Shown: positions 41,774 to 52,906, counted from the stretch's first letter. The stretch is 64,000 nt of DNA from Skeletonema tropicum (GCA_037178625.1 CM074135.1:2606001-2670000); one strand, 5' to 3'. A program made the numbers and translations. Notes: generated by a model from the sequence alone, not told the origin.

Positions 41774-43120
41774 TCATATTCGGCGCCTTTTATTGCGAGA
41801 ATCATCTCCTCCTTCCACCACATTTCCCTCAGCTCTTTTGACAGCTGCAACCTCTGCTCGAAGATTTGCTAGTCTAGCTTCATGATAAGCAATCTCTTGT
41901 TCCAGACACGTTACCCTATCCACTGTAGAGAACAACGTAGCAATTGATGATCTCAGCGCCACGTGAAGCTCTCCAAGTCCATGAGTTTTACCAACCAACG
42001 ATAGAATTTCAGGCAGGTGGAGAGGATCGAATGCTCCATAGAAAGCAGCATTGGATTGCTCTATTCCTTGCAGACGGCAAAGCTTTGCTCTCCTCGTGCT
42101 GTGCAGTTGTGTCTGAATTACCTTTTCCCTGTTACTGGTGAAATGACACGCCGAATCAAGGCACTCTTCAATGATTTCTTCAACTTCTTTCCCATTCCCA
42201 TTTTCACTAACATCTATAGATTGCAGCGTAGAGTTGGTTTGCAATGTTGCTTTGATGCTAGAGATATCATTCACTAGCTTCAGCAACACTATCGTCCCCT
42301 CGATCGAAATACCATTGCGTGATAAAGTAAGATCCTGCAGCGATGAATTGTTCTGTAATGGATTCGCTAGAATATCCACTCCCTCATCGTCAATGTTATT
42401 GTCGTCAAGAGATAGCGTCAACAGCGTAGCATCTCTCCTCTGCAGCAATTTTGCTATTCCACGACACCCGGCAGCGCTGATTTCATTATCATCTAAATCC
42501 AATCGGCTCAATCGTTTAGGAATGTGCTCAGCGTCAACCTCAATCGATTCAATGTTACAGTTAGTGCATGTAAGATCTTCAACGGGGCTGTCACGCAATC
42601 CCAAAAGCAGTGCATTGAATCCTTCTGATTATATATTGGTACCACTAAGATTTAACTTTTCCAGGTTGTTTGCATTGATTAAAAATGGAACCATGCTCTG
42701 CAGTCCTACTGCGCTCAATTCACTATATCGCAAATCGATGTTTCGTATTGAACTGCTTCTGTTCCATCCTCGAAATAAGGATGACATCTTTTGATCAGCA
42801 TTATTTAACTGCTCACGAACAACAATTCCACCCCCGAAATAAACTGTTTCCAATTTGTCACATTTGGCCATATCACGACCGAGCTGCTCCCAATCTTCAG
42901 AGGTCAAATCATTAATCGGGCCAAACTCTCCTCTGGGATGGAAAGTTGTGAGCGTGCGCTTCATTAAATCAGGCCAAAGCATCCGCACACGTCGCAACGC
43001 CTCGCTGATATGAACAGCTTCCACTGCAGCTCTCTCTTTGGCTGCCCTTTTCTCTTTCCGCCGTGCTTTTTGCTGCTGCTTTTTCAGCCGCATCCGTTCC
43101 ACATCATTATTTGAAACCAT
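41774..43120 (-). pseudogene. LRR/C-terminal-domain family member e, one in-frame stop
   Basis: ATG 43118-43120. The frame is continuous to 41774 except for TAA at 42629-42631: LSGTNI-stop-SEGFNALLLGLRD, where relatives have NIQSEGFN or NLQSEGFN. A single C-to-T change of CAA explains it. The N-terminus is unusually basic (KKQQQKARRKEKRAAKERAA) compared with other members. Then SEDWEQLGRDMAKC, RNI LRRs, VNDISSIKATLQTN, DPLHLPEILSLVGKTHGLGE and LFSTVDRVTC, with a shorter coiled coil and the tail SRNKRRRI. Full length would be ~448 aa. Confidence 0.75.
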
Positions 43121-43575
43121 ATTTTGATGTGTTCATACACGTCTTTTTATTTTCGTACGAAAGATTAGACAATGACCCGCTCCCCCGACTCTGCACCACT
43201 GATATTCAGCTACAATAGAGAATTGCTGATGAGCAAATGGGTCTTGCGGTCAGCTGCAGCGGCTTGGTTTTTGGACGGCTAGCTGTTCTGGTGGCAGACG
43301 CGATTGGCTGGGGGCTGGGCATGTGGTTTCAGGTGGAAAGAAGTTTCGGGCAAGAGGGCATAATTACTTTTATGGGTGATCTAATTTGGTTTTATCATAA
43401 TCACAATAGCGTCTCTTCTTGTCTTGGGGGGATCCTTGGGGCAAGCACCTTGAAATAGCGTTCATCGCCCGACGAGAGCATCTAAAAAAAAGAGGGCGGG
43501 GAGAGCTTCAAAACGAACAGAGCAAAGCTATTGAATTCAATCAAATAGCAGAAATATGATCAACCCCAAAGTCTC
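43121..43575. promoter_or_regulatory. 5' region of member e, with blocks shared with member g
   Basis: Two blocks recur in the same order upstream of member g: GGAAAGAAGTTTCGGGCAAG (43335-43359 and 45011-45035) and CTTGGGGGGATCCTTGGGGC continuing into an AAATAGCGTTCA.CGCCCGAC run (43421-43482 and 45085-45147). The blocks are either promoter elements or traces of the duplication that made the genes. Confidence 0.55.
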
Positions 43576-44874
43576 TTATTTCCGACGCCTTTTGTTGTTG
43601 TGGCGTTCAATTCCGTCATTTCCTTCGTTCCCTTCTACTGATTGCTCCATCAACGCGAGCTTGGCGTCTAGCTCTGCTGCTTTTGTACTGTATTCCTCAG
43701 CTATGGCTCTATGCTGAGCTGCTGTGGCTAAATAAGAATCCCTTTCCTGCTGGATGCACTTCTTCACACTCACAGTGGAGATTACTCCCGCTATCGATGA
43801 TTTCAATGCAATGTACAACTCGCCCTGTCCGTGACATTGACCTATCAATACAAGCACTTCGGGTAAGTGGAGAGGATCAATCTCACTGTACAACAAATGA
43901 TCGACTTCCTGTTGACAACACAACGTTGCTCTTCTCGCACTGCGTAGCTGCATCTGAATCACCTTGTTTCTGCCAGCTTCCCTCCGATTCTTTCGATTGA
44001 CCCCGACAGCCGAATCAATGTTGTACCTAATTCCCCAAACTAGCGCATTTGATGTTCCTAATATTCCTCCCACTTTTATATATCTCAAGGTGTGGTTTGA
44101 TTGAAGCGTTGCCTCAATGCTCGAGATGTTATTCACTAGTTTCAGCAACGATAATTCTCCTCTGTCCGATATGCCATCATTTTCCATTAAATCTAATGTC
44201 TCCAGCGATGTAATGCTTTGTAGTGCATCGGTTAAAATTTCCACACCGTCGTCGTCAATTTCATTGCAACCAAGAAGGAGAATTTTTAGTGCAGCACCTC
44301 CTCCCCTCAGCAACCACGCTAATCCTCGGCATCCATCGGCATTGATGCTGTTATGATCCAAAGAAAGAAATCTCAAATGTTGGGGGAGGTAGTTGTTATC
44401 AATCTCAATCGATTCGATGCAACAGCTACTGCAATGCAGCCTCTTGACGGGCTTATCGTGAATTGACCTCAGCAGCATATTGAATCCTTCTGATTGTAAA
44501 TTATTAAAACTGAGGTTGATCTGCATGAGATTGTTTGCACTCTGCAAAAATGGCACCATACTCCGCAGCCCATCGACACTTAGTCCATTTTCTATCAACC
44601 TCAGGTTCTTCATGGAGCTGCTCCTCGTCAGTCCTCGGAATAAGTATACAACCTTATTATCGTCGAGGGCGCCTTGACATAATTCTAACGAAAACATGTG
44701 GGTGTTATTGGCTATGTCATGACCGAGCTCTTCCCATTTTTCGTCCGTCAAACTTTGGAAAAAGTCAAGAATTCCTTCTGAAGATAATTTCATTCCAATA
44801 GGATTGTTTTCCTTGATGAACCGCACGTAGACGTCTACATCATCGACAAGGGAGGGGTCGTAATTGAGGGCCAT
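43576..44874 (-). CDS. LRR/C-terminal-domain family member g, intact
   Basis: 432 aa, ATG 44872-44874. MALNYDPS and SLTDEKWEELGHDIANN are shared with member f. RNI LRRs follow (LMQINLSFNNLQSEGFNMLL, LRFLSLDHNSINADGCRGL, LKILLLGCNEIDDDGVEIL), then KLVNNISSIEATLQSNHTLR, the domain DPLHLPEVLVLIGQCHGQGELY with ISTVSVKKC, a coiled coil (AQHRAIAEEYSTKAAELDAKL), and the tail ERHNNKRRRK. No membrane segment. Closest to member f. With c and h it is one of three uninterrupted copies, so it is a good reference for the family. Confidence 0.8.
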   Translation of the reverse strand: MALNYDPSLVDDVDVYVRFIKENNPIGMKLSSEGILDFFQSLTDEKWEELGHDIANNTHMFSLELCQGALDDNKVVYLFRGLTRSSSMKNLRLIENGLSVDGLRSMVPFLQSANNLMQINLSFNNLQSEGFNMLLRSIHDKPVKRLHCSSCCIESIEIDNNYLPQHLRFLSLDHNSINADGCRGLAWLLRGGGAALKILLLGCNEIDDDGVEILTDALQSITSLETLDLMENDGISDRGELSLLKLVNNISSIEATLQSNHTLRYIKVGGILGTSNALVWGIRYNIDSAVGVNRKNRREAGRNKVIQMQLRSARRATLCCQQEVDHLLYSEIDPLHLPEVLVLIGQCHGQGELYIALKSSIAGVISTVSVKKCIQQERDSYLATAAQHRAIAEEYSTKAAELDAKLALMEQSVEGNEGNDGIERHNNKRRRK

Positions 44875-45503
44875 ACTTACTGCTGCCGGCGTTGGTTAAA
44901 CAAATGAGTAATGTGCCACATGATGGCTCTCTTGCTGCGAGCTGTCTACTGTGTGCTGAGGAGGAGTGAGGAGGGTTGAGGGTTGTGGGTTGTGGCTGGT
45001 CCTGTTCAGGGGAAAGAAGTTTCGGGCAAGAGGGCGGTCTAATCTGACATTTTCAAAATCGTAGCACTTACTACTTATTTACCTGTCTTGGGGGGATCCT
45101 TGGGGCAAGCAGCTTAAAATAGCGTTCAACGCCCGACAGAGCATCCGTCCAGAGAATTTATTCACCAGGAAGAATCAGACTCTAGAGACTCTGCGCTGCC
45201 TCAAGCTCGAAATCTCAGACGGAAGTGGCAATTCTAGCTATCAGCAAAAGTAAAGCACGGCAACATTAAGCATTGCTAGTAGAATAATGAATGAGAAATG
45301 ACTGTTATGGCCATATTTTTATACCACATGTATACTACTTGATGCAATAGCAAATGCAAATACTAACATCCTAAGCACAAGGAATTACAGTAATACTGAT
45401 GAATATCAATCTATCTAGACTCTAGAGAGAGAGAGAGGTGTTGCATCCAATTATGATCCACCCCAAAGCCCCCTCACCATTTCCTGCGCCTCTTGTTGCT
45501 GTG
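44875..45503. promoter_or_regulatory. 5' region of member g
   Basis: Carries the two blocks shared with the 5' region of member e (45011-45035 and 45085-45147). A (GA)n run lies at ~45425-45437. No gene seen. Confidence 0.5.
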
Positions 45504-46746
45504 CTATTCCATATTGTTATTGCTGTCGTTCCCTCGTGCTGCTTGCTTCATCAAAGCGAGCTTGGCGTCTAGCTCCGCTGCTCTTGTATTGTGTTCCTCT
45601 ACTTTGGCTGTAAGCTCAGCTGCTTGCGCTAAATGATAATCCCTTCTCCGTTGGATGCACTTTTCCACGTTCACAGTGGACAAGAGGGACAATATTGACG
45701 AAGACAATGCACAAAATAGCTCTCCCTGCCCATGATAATGACCTATCAACGCAAGCACTTCGGGTAAGTGGAGAGGATTGATCTCACTAAACACCGAGTG
45801 TTCGACGACTTCCTGTAGGTTGCACAACACTGCTCTTTCATCACTGCAAAGCTGTGACTGAATCACCTTATTCCTACCAGCTTCTCTGCCGTAATCTTTG
45901 TTGATACTTACTGCGATACTAATGTAGATCTCAATTCGACTAGATGGTTCAAATATTCCTGACAGTGATACATGTGTCAAGGTGTGATTCGATTGGAGGG
46001 TTGCTTCAATGCTCGAGATATTATTCACAAGTTTCAGCAACGACAATTCTCCTCGGTCAGATATGTCATCATTTCCCATTAAGTACAAAGTGTCCAGCGT
46101 TGTATTGGTTTGCAGGGCATCAACCAGAAATTCCACGCCGTCGTCGTTAATCTTGTTGCCATTGAGATATAGCTGTGCTAGTGTAGCATTTTCTCCCTGC
46201 AACAATCTTGCTAATCCACGGCATCCGTCAGCGTTGATGTTGTTGTAATTCAGATGCAGACATGTCAAATGTTGGGGGAAGCAGTTGTTGTCAATCTCAG
46301 AAGGATTGATGCCACAGTGACTGCAATTCAGACTTTCGATGTGACTGTTGTGTAATGCTCGAACAACCACGTCGAAACCTTCGGATTGTATGTTATTGTA
46401 ATCGAGTTCTAAAGATTCAAGATTGTTTGCATTTTGTAAAAATTGCACCATACTCCGCAGCCCGTCGACGCTCAATCTATTACTGTTCAAACTCAGGTCA
46501 TTTATAGAACTGCTCCTCGTCAGTCCCCGGAATAAGAATGTCATCTTATGATCATTTACGCATTGATAGTGTTAACGAAGTCAAGTGGGTGTTATTGGCA
46601 ATGCCACGACCAAGCTCTTCCCATTCGTCGTCGGATATACTTCGGAAATAGTCACGACGCCCCTCTGAAGAAAATGCATTTGCATTAGGATTGTTTTCCC
46701 TGATGCTCTGCAATTCTTCCTCCAAGTAGTCGCAATTGAGGGCCAT
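45504..46746 (-). pseudogene. LRR/C-terminal-domain family member f, frameshift and early stop
   Basis: ATG 46744-46746. The first 64 codons (MALNCDYL...DDEWEELGRGIANNTHLTSLTLS) lose the frame near 46566, one base away from QCVNDHKMTFLFRGLTRSSS, which corresponds to ALDDNKVVYLFRGL in member g. The rest is open to TAG at 45504-45506, which replaces the residue before HSNKRRRKW, so the basic tail is also cut off. LRRs, VNNISSIEATLQSNHTL, DPLHLPEVLALIGHYHGQGELF and LLSTVNVEKC are all preserved. Two lesions make a pseudogene likely. Confidence 0.75.
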
Positions 46747-47672
46747 ACTACTGCCGTGCCCTTCGCTAGAGCCAACTAGTAAAGATTCTGCAACAACCGT
46801 ATAGTGTTATTTTTTGGACTATGCAATCATAAATATTCCGGATAGTGTGGGCACAAGGGACAAGCTAGATGGTGTTGGATTAGTGTTGGTGTATTGTTTC
46901 ATGCTACTAACAATGTAGAAGTAGTAGAAGTACTTGTGCACGAACCATGAACCATACTGATAAGTGATAAAGCCAAGCAACAAGCAAGCTAAGATTAGAT
47001 GAGAGATGAGATCAAGATCGGATTTTTGTCCTTTCTTGTTTCGCATTACTGAGACGACTCAACAGCAATCATCTGATCTGATACAGAAATAAAACGCTGC
47101 TCGCTGCAGTGCGGTGAATGAGACGAGTCAAACGTTCTTTTCTCCGGGTGGAAGCAAACGACTATGGATGCTGATGATGAATTACCTGGACGTTGCTTCT
47201 TCAGTGGATGACATGATTCTCTGAACGTGGATAGAAAGGCATCAGCTTACAGCCTGATTTGTTTGGTTTCAAATGGTGAGGAGACGTACTTGTAGATGCT
47301 CTTCATTTTGCTGTGCAAGTCGCCCTGCAATGCTGCAAAATGTTGGCGATCTATGAGACTGTGGAAGCAAATGCCAAAACCAAGAGCAAGAGGTTCATGT
47401 ACGTAACTTTTGTATTGAAGATATGTGCTCTCCTAAACTATAGAGCAAGCGGAATGATGCAGTAACTATTGTATGTTTCACATCATTTTCTACTCTCATC
47501 CATCCAACGTTCAGTGTTATTAGGCCCAACTAACATACTTTCAAATTCTATATACGCTAATATGCATTACATGTTTTTATGTTATGATTCCTATTGCTGT
47601 TGCTGTTGCTGTTGCTATTTTGCAATTTTTCTATCCTAATATCCATCTTTCGATGCCTTGCTAGTGAAGGTA
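46747..47672. other. intergenic region
   Basis: No convincing gene. A 75-codon minus-strand frame (46819-47046) with one hydrophobic stretch (LILACLLLGFITYQYG) is possible but unsupported. A (TTGCTG)n microsatellite lies at ~47591-47614. Confidence 0.4.
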
Positions 47673-48173
47673 TCATGTTCGAAGGTGATGTATCTGGATG
47701 GTTCTTGTATGTCCCTCTGACTTGTGTCTATTGAGAATGTTTGGTCTTTGTTTTGGCATATATTCATCCGGCCGCCCTTGATATTTTCGCATCGCATACC
47801 TCTCATGTGTCCTTCGATTGATGTTCAACGATTCAACATCATCACCTGAGTATGAAGCTTGCACCTGCACGATCCTTCCGTCTTTCACAGTAATCAACTG
47901 CTGGATGGTAATGTCTCTCTTCGAATTCACTAGACGGAATTTTACAAAGAATACATCTGCAGTCATTCTACGGAAGACAAAGCATATAACTTTAGAACCA
48001 AGTGCAAACATATTTGCATGGATCAACCTGATATCATCAATACCCGCACAAGACTGATGCATGATGCAGTTGAATTTGTGTTGTATATCTGGATGCCATA
48101 AGTCCTTCTTGTTTCCATCAAATGCAGAGATGTAGGCATAGAACTGTTGCTGAAACTTAGTAGCGGAACTCAT
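47673..48173 (-). CDS. NTF2/SnoaL-like fold protein
   Basis: 166 aa, ATG 48171-48173. The pattern of an N-terminal helix (FQQQFYAYISAFDGN), the segment LWHPDIQHKF, and then beta strands (VICFVFRRMTADVFFVKFRLVN, ITIQQLITVKDGRIVQVQASY) fits the NTF2/SnoaL-like superfamily, cone-shaped domains that bind small ligands or act as isomerases. The C-terminal ~45 residues are basic and probably disordered. No catalytic residue can be assigned and no targeting signal is seen. The MITE at 48218 lies just upstream of its start. Confidence 0.6.
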   Translation of the reverse strand: MSSATKFQQQFYAYISAFDGNKKDLWHPDIQHKFNCIMHQSCAGIDDIRLIHANMFALGSKVICFVFRRMTADVFFVKFRLVNSKRDITIQQLITVKDGRIVQVQASYSGDDVESLNINRRTHERYAMRKYQGRPDEYMPKQRPNILNRHKSEGHTRTIQIHHLRT

Positions 48174-48217
48174 TGAAAGTAGTGTCTGGTAGAGAATCGT
48201 CGATGATGCAATTTATG

Positions 48218-48461
48218 ATATCCCTAGTGAGTTTTTGGGGGGCTATTTTTGTGGATGAGATTGAATATTCAATCTCATCTGCCTGAAAATTAGTATTTGT
48301 AGCTCACGTGCATGCACATAAAAGAGCTACCGCAGCAATCTGAGAGTCGGCCGGCCCAGTCCAACCCTCCCGCCAATTTCTTACCGCGACAAAAACACGC
48401 GATAACGGCTTCTGGCGATGGATGAGATTGAATACTCAATCTCAAAACTCACTAGGGATAT
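48218..48461. mobile_element. 244-bp MITE candidate
   Basis: Perfect 18-bp inverted ends ATATCCCTAGTGAGTTTT (48218-48235) and its complement (48444-48461). Inside, a palindromic motif GATGAGATTGAATATTCAAT recurs near both ends (~48253 and ~48421). The interior is non-coding. It lies ~45 bp upstream of the NTF2-like gene. Confidence 0.75.
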
Positions 48462-48937
48462 GGGATCTTACTCACAAAATTGGCATGCATGCAAGATAGA
48501 TCCAAGACCGCAAGATCTCCCACGACGTTTTCGAGTACCGCTCGGGCAAAAGCGGTCTTGGATCGCGCCTTTCACCTGAACAACTCATTTTGAAGGATTG
48601 AACATCCATGGCTCTAACTTGCAAGGTGATAAGAGTCTATCCAGCACAGGATCGAGCTCGAGCTGGGGCTGGATTGCGGATACAAAGTCGGCAAAGAACG
48701 AGTGAATTCGGTCAGTATAGAAAATCCAGCAAAGGAGGTCATTGGGAGCAAGGCTATCAATGGAGAGATGCTGGCCACTGAGCAACACATATGTACTACT
48801 TATTTGAAGGATTGAACATCTGTGGCTCTGGCAAGGTGATACGAAACTATTGATAGATTATAACTTATCATCACGGGTAACATCAACATATAGGTACTTC
48901 TCTAGCTCTCTAGCTCCTCTAAAGAGAATCGTTCCTC
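48462..48937. other. intergenic region with repeats
   Basis: A direct repeat TTTGAAGGATTGAACATC occurs at ~48590 and ~48803, each followed by TGGCTCT...GCAAGGTGAT. An inverted pair GATCCAAGACCGC / GCGGTCTTGGATC occurs at ~48500 and ~48550. A 67-codon minus frame (48585-48788) is probably not a gene. Confidence 0.6.
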
Positions 48938-50777
48938 CTACGACATGTAGTAAGAAGTGTTGTTGCTCTGCGAACGTCCCACGACGATGCCACTGCTTTG
49001 ACGAGATACTTCGACATCATCGGCACCAGCTCCCGCACCTCGACGGGGTGTCCACTTGAGACCATCCTTAGTAAGGGACTTGTGGAGGGAGGTGGACCAA
49101 ACACCCAAGACTACGCATGCAGAGATGGAAAGAACAAGGAGGAAGATTTGCATGGGAGAAACCTCTTCGAGACCTTGCCCATATTCTTGCATGTAAAGGT
49201 TGCCACTTATTCCTTTCGCCCCATCTTCATTGTAAAGCCTGTTGGCGTCCATGATGACGTTTCCTTCAGTATCATACTTACCCATACGCATATTATCGAT
49301 GAATTCGCAGGATAGGTCTTGCAAAGCGTTGGATTCGGCATACTTGGCATTTCTCTTGCGTTGCCACCAGTTATTAAGGGTCTTGTCACAACGAGCCGAT
49401 TGCATGAAGACAGCATCGCAAACATCTGCGATTTCGCCTTGACTGACGTGAGAATACTGATACGCCCCCTCCTCCAGGTTCTGTTGAGCACTACGGGTCA
49501 CATCATCATCTGCCACAAACCAAGATTGGTTCTGAACAAAAGAGATGAGGAAAGAAAGAAGTTAGCCATGTAAGAGATATGTACAACAATACAGTAGAGT
49601 ACTAAGTAGGTAATCTCACCTCGACTCCACATGGCAGGCAAACACTCTCGGGATCGACGCTAGTCGTTCCGCCATACGTTTCAATCAATTCAGCAAGACC
49701 AGAGTCGATTTTCTTGTAATAATGAGCCATCGTGTCTTCATCAACGTCTTCTCCAAGCCAGTTAGCCATGTTGACTTTGCTGGTGATGTCTTCTGAACAG
49801 GACTCGTCTGAGTAGAGACCAAGCGTGATGGATTCTCCATCTTCAGAACAAGTAGCTTGAGTATAAGCAACCATACCATTGTTCTTCTGAACCTCAGCGC
49901 ACTCAAGGAAGTCAGCATAGTTATCTTGAAAGCCAACGTCGCATACTTTGCCGTATACGGAGCAAGAATACCACTCGGCGTCATGTTTCTTGGTGGTGTA
50001 GTCTTCGAAGTTGTACCCATAGTTTGGGTAATGTTGGAGCCATAGCTGGTACATCTCCTGCATGTATTTTTCACAGTAGTTGCAATACATGTCAAACTGG
50101 GTATCCTCGAACTCTGCCATCAACTGCAGGTACTTTCCGGCATCAAGTAGGAAAGTGGCGTAGTTGGATGAGCATCCCCTGCCATTGGCACCGTAGACTT
50201 CTCCATTATCTTCTTGGACATCTTCTTCATCTACTTGGTCTGCTTCGAGGTACCAATCAGGGCGATCACATGTCTTGGTGGGGCACAATCGGAGAACAGC
50301 AAAGTGCTGCGTCCTAAAGGGGGATGTAGCATGTTCCTCGGCGGCCTTGTCGACATCGAAGTGCTTTACAGTGGCGCAACGCTCGTACGATAATGAATAC
50401 TGGGAAGCGTCGAACCCCCAGGAGTCTTTCCAATCAACATCCTGATTGAGGCTACTGTATGCATCATCAGTTCCTTGAATGTAGTTCTTGTTGTAATAGT
50501 TGCCATTCTGGTTCTGGTTGGCATTATTGTAGTTGCCTTGGCCTTGGTACGCAGCGGCATCTTCAAGTTTACGTCCGGGAGGAATCATAACGGCTTCATC
50601 CATGATACTCTTCTGGAGAGAACTAGATTTCGCCGCATCGGCCATGATCTTGGGGTCGAGAGTCTTGTGTTTGCGCATGGCATGAATAAACTCTTGCTTC
50701 ATGGAGCGAGAGGGAGTAGCAGCAGCAGTGCTGCTGCCAGCGAGGAGGGTGGTGAGTGCTAGAGGATAGGTCAACAT
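48938..50777 (-). CDS. Cys-rich single-pass membrane protein with signal peptide
   Basis: Exons 49620-50777 and 48938-49531 (88-nt intron, GTGAGA...TTCAG), giving 583 aa from ATG 50775-50777; the frame upstream has no ATG. Signal peptide MLTYPLALTTLLAGSSTAAA. An Asn/Tyr/Gln-rich stretch follows (QGNYNNANQNQNGNYYN). The long luminal domain has many cysteines, in pairs such as YCNYCEKYM and VCLPCGVE, and acidic segments. Near the end is one membrane helix (SPMQIFLLVLSISACVVLGVW), then a short basic and Ser-rich cytosolic tail ending NNTSYYMS. I know of similar proteins in diatoms without an assigned function; cell-surface or silica-vesicle membrane are possibilities only. Confidence 0.7.
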
Positions 50778-51368
50778 GATGGTTGCTAGTTGAGACAATG
50801 CTTGATGGATGGTTTAGTTTTTGTTTTTGGCGAATCGAATTTTGCGATTTGATAGATGGATTGCATGCTGAAAAAAGATTCCGAATTCCATCAAAAAAGT
50901 CAAAATTGTGAGGTCCTGGAAAAAATGTTGGCGATGGAGAGACACAAATGTCACAATTGCGGATGCGGAACAAGAAAGGAAAAAATATACTATTCCTTCG
51001 TTGATGGAGACAGATGCCGTTAGGAGGAGTTCGCGGATGGACACTGAGCGGGAAGAACGTTCTTCCTGCTAATACCAGGTGGCCTGCCAAGGTAGGACCT
51101 GATAGAGACGCGAGTCGCTGGAAGCACGTGCTTCCCTGACCAATGTCTAACCCTAAATAACCCCAACTTCTTCACTTAAGAAGTTAGTACAGGTATCTTG
51201 AAATAGGAGTACGGTAATTACATATACGCACTACCTCTCTTCACGCACCTCCGAAAATAGTCATGAGATCCGCTGATTCCCCCTAGCTCTCCTCAACATC
51301 TCCAGCTCATTCAACCAAAGCAACCTAACTTCATAATATTCCATCAATAAACTGCCATAGTAAAAATA
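50778..51368. promoter_or_regulatory. divergent promoter region
   Basis: 590 bp between the membrane-protein gene (minus) and BUB3 (plus). It presumably holds both promoters. A hyphenated GTTCTTCC/GGAAGAAC pair lies near 51049-51066. No gene seen. Confidence 0.4.
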
Positions 51369-52589
51369 ATGTCGCCCCCCGAACCAGTAGCCCTACCCAG
51401 CCCTCCAAACGACGGAATAACGTCCCTCCAATACATCGATACAAACAATAATTCATCATCAACATCCTCATCTTCCAACCAACAACTTCTCGCCTCAACC
51501 TCCTGGGATGGAGCACTCCGACTTCACGATACATCCGCGAAGACTCATGTTGCAACTCACGTTATGGAATGTGGTCCTCTGCTAAGCATGACGTCACCAT
51601 CTTCCTCGTCGAAAGTGTTCACTGGAGGAATTGATGGGTCCATCCGACAATTTGATATTGCCTCGTCTACCGCTTCATTGATTGGGATGCACGGTGCCAA
51701 CAACAGCAGTAGCAGTAGTAGTAGTAGTAGTAACGATGACACCAACAAAAAGGTGGCATGCTCCGCTTTATCTTCAATTCACGATTCTTCACCCTCACTA
51801 ATCGCCTCAGCGGGATGGGATGCCAAATTCCATTTATGGGATGTGCGTAGTAACAATCACAGCAACAACAACAAACATCAGCCGGTAATAACGTTGGATT
51901 TACCAGGAAAGGCATTTGGAATGGACACGTCATTAGATGGAACTAAAGTCGTCGTGGCAACGAGTGGTCGTAAGAATTGTTTTATTGATGTACGTTCCTC
52001 TTCCTTATTGGCAGTGGTTGATGATAGTAACAACAATAACAATCATCAAGACAAGGAAAATTCCCAACAACAACCACCACCACCACCCATCGCCAACATG
52101 ATACTCCAACGAGATTCCTCCCTCAAATACCAAACGCGATGTATCAAATTCTTCCCCAACACACAGGGCATTGCCATTGGATCCATCGAAGGACGTGTGG
52201 CAATCGAATACCTCACCGATATTATTGGTATGACCAACAACAACCCCCCCGACAATACTAAAAAGAAGTATGCGTTCAAATGTCATCGTGTCAATGATAC
52301 AATCTACCCCGTCAATGATATTGCATTCCATCCTACCCACGGGACATTTGCCACGGGTGGAGCCGATGGGACAGTCGTTACATGGGATGGGAATAGTAAA
52401 AAGAAATTGGCAAGTTTGGCCAAGTTACCAACGAGTATTGCATGTTTGGCGTTTAATCGAGATGGGACCGAGTTGGCAATGGCAAGTTCGTATACGTTTG
52501 AGGAGGGGGAGAGGGATTATCCACGGGAGGAGATTTATGTGAGGGAGGTTTTGGAGTCGGAGGTGAAACCGAAGGTTGTTGCAAAGTAG
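51369..52589 (+). CDS. BUB3: mitotic checkpoint WD40 protein BUB3
   Basis: 406 aa, intronless. WD40 repeats run throughout, and the C-terminal part carries the BUB3 signature almost residue for residue: SSLKYQTRCIKFFPN, IGSIEGRVAIEYL, KKKYAFKCHR, IYPVNDIAFHP, FATGGADGTVVTWD and PTSIACLAFNRDG...ASSY. Known role: kinetochore-bound scaffold of the spindle assembly checkpoint that binds GLEBS motifs of BUB1/BUBR1. It is longer than animal BUB3 (~326 aa) because of low-complexity insertions: poly-Ser/Asn at ~27-37 and ~112-122 (partly a TAG/CAG microsatellite at 51700-51732) and a poly-Asn/Gln/Pro block at ~220-240. These probably lie in loops. Confidence 0.92.
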   Translation: MSPPEPVALPSPPNDGITSLQYIDTNNNSSSTSSSSNQQLLASTSWDGALRLHDTSAKTHVATHVMECGPLLSMTSPSSSSKVFTGGIDGSIRQFDIASSTASLIGMHGANNSSSSSSSSSNDDTNKKVACSALSSIHDSSPSLIASAGWDAKFHLWDVRSNNHSNNNKHQPVITLDLPGKAFGMDTSLDGTKVVVATSGRKNCFIDVRSSSLLAVVDDSNNNNNHQDKENSQQQPPPPPIANMILQRDSSLKYQTRCIKFFPNTQGIAIGSIEGRVAIEYLTDIIGMTNNNPPDNTKKKYAFKCHRVNDTIYPVNDIAFHPTHGTFATGGADGTVVTWDGNSKKKLASLAKLPTSIACLAFNRDGTELAMASSYTFEEGERDYPREEIYVREVLESEVKPKVVAK

Positions 52590-52906
52590 TAAGTATATAG
52601 TTGAGAGGTGATTATTATTTTTATTTTGTGATGAAGTTTATATTGGTGGTGTTTATTGTAGCATGACTATTATTACGATAAGTTAGGCGGGGGGAAGAGG
52701 ACAATGGTGTTGTGGGAGATATAATTCAAAGTGCTCATTACACACAACATCATGTGCATACTATAGCAATATTATAGCAGTTGAATTCAAGTTAATTACA
52801 TTTACATTCGAACAGACGGAGATTATTCAAGTGCTCAAATCCAATAATCCAATTATATGGAAGCAAGAGATGAAACAAATACAACTTCTTGGCTCTTTAC
52901 TTCATA
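52590..52906. other. intergenic region between convergent genes
   Basis: AT-rich; 3' ends of BUB3 and the next gene. No feature seen. Confidence 0.5.

Noticed and set aside
46819..47046. 75-codon ORF with a hydrophobic segment
   Set aside because: AT-rich context and a single weak membrane stretch are not enough to support a gene.
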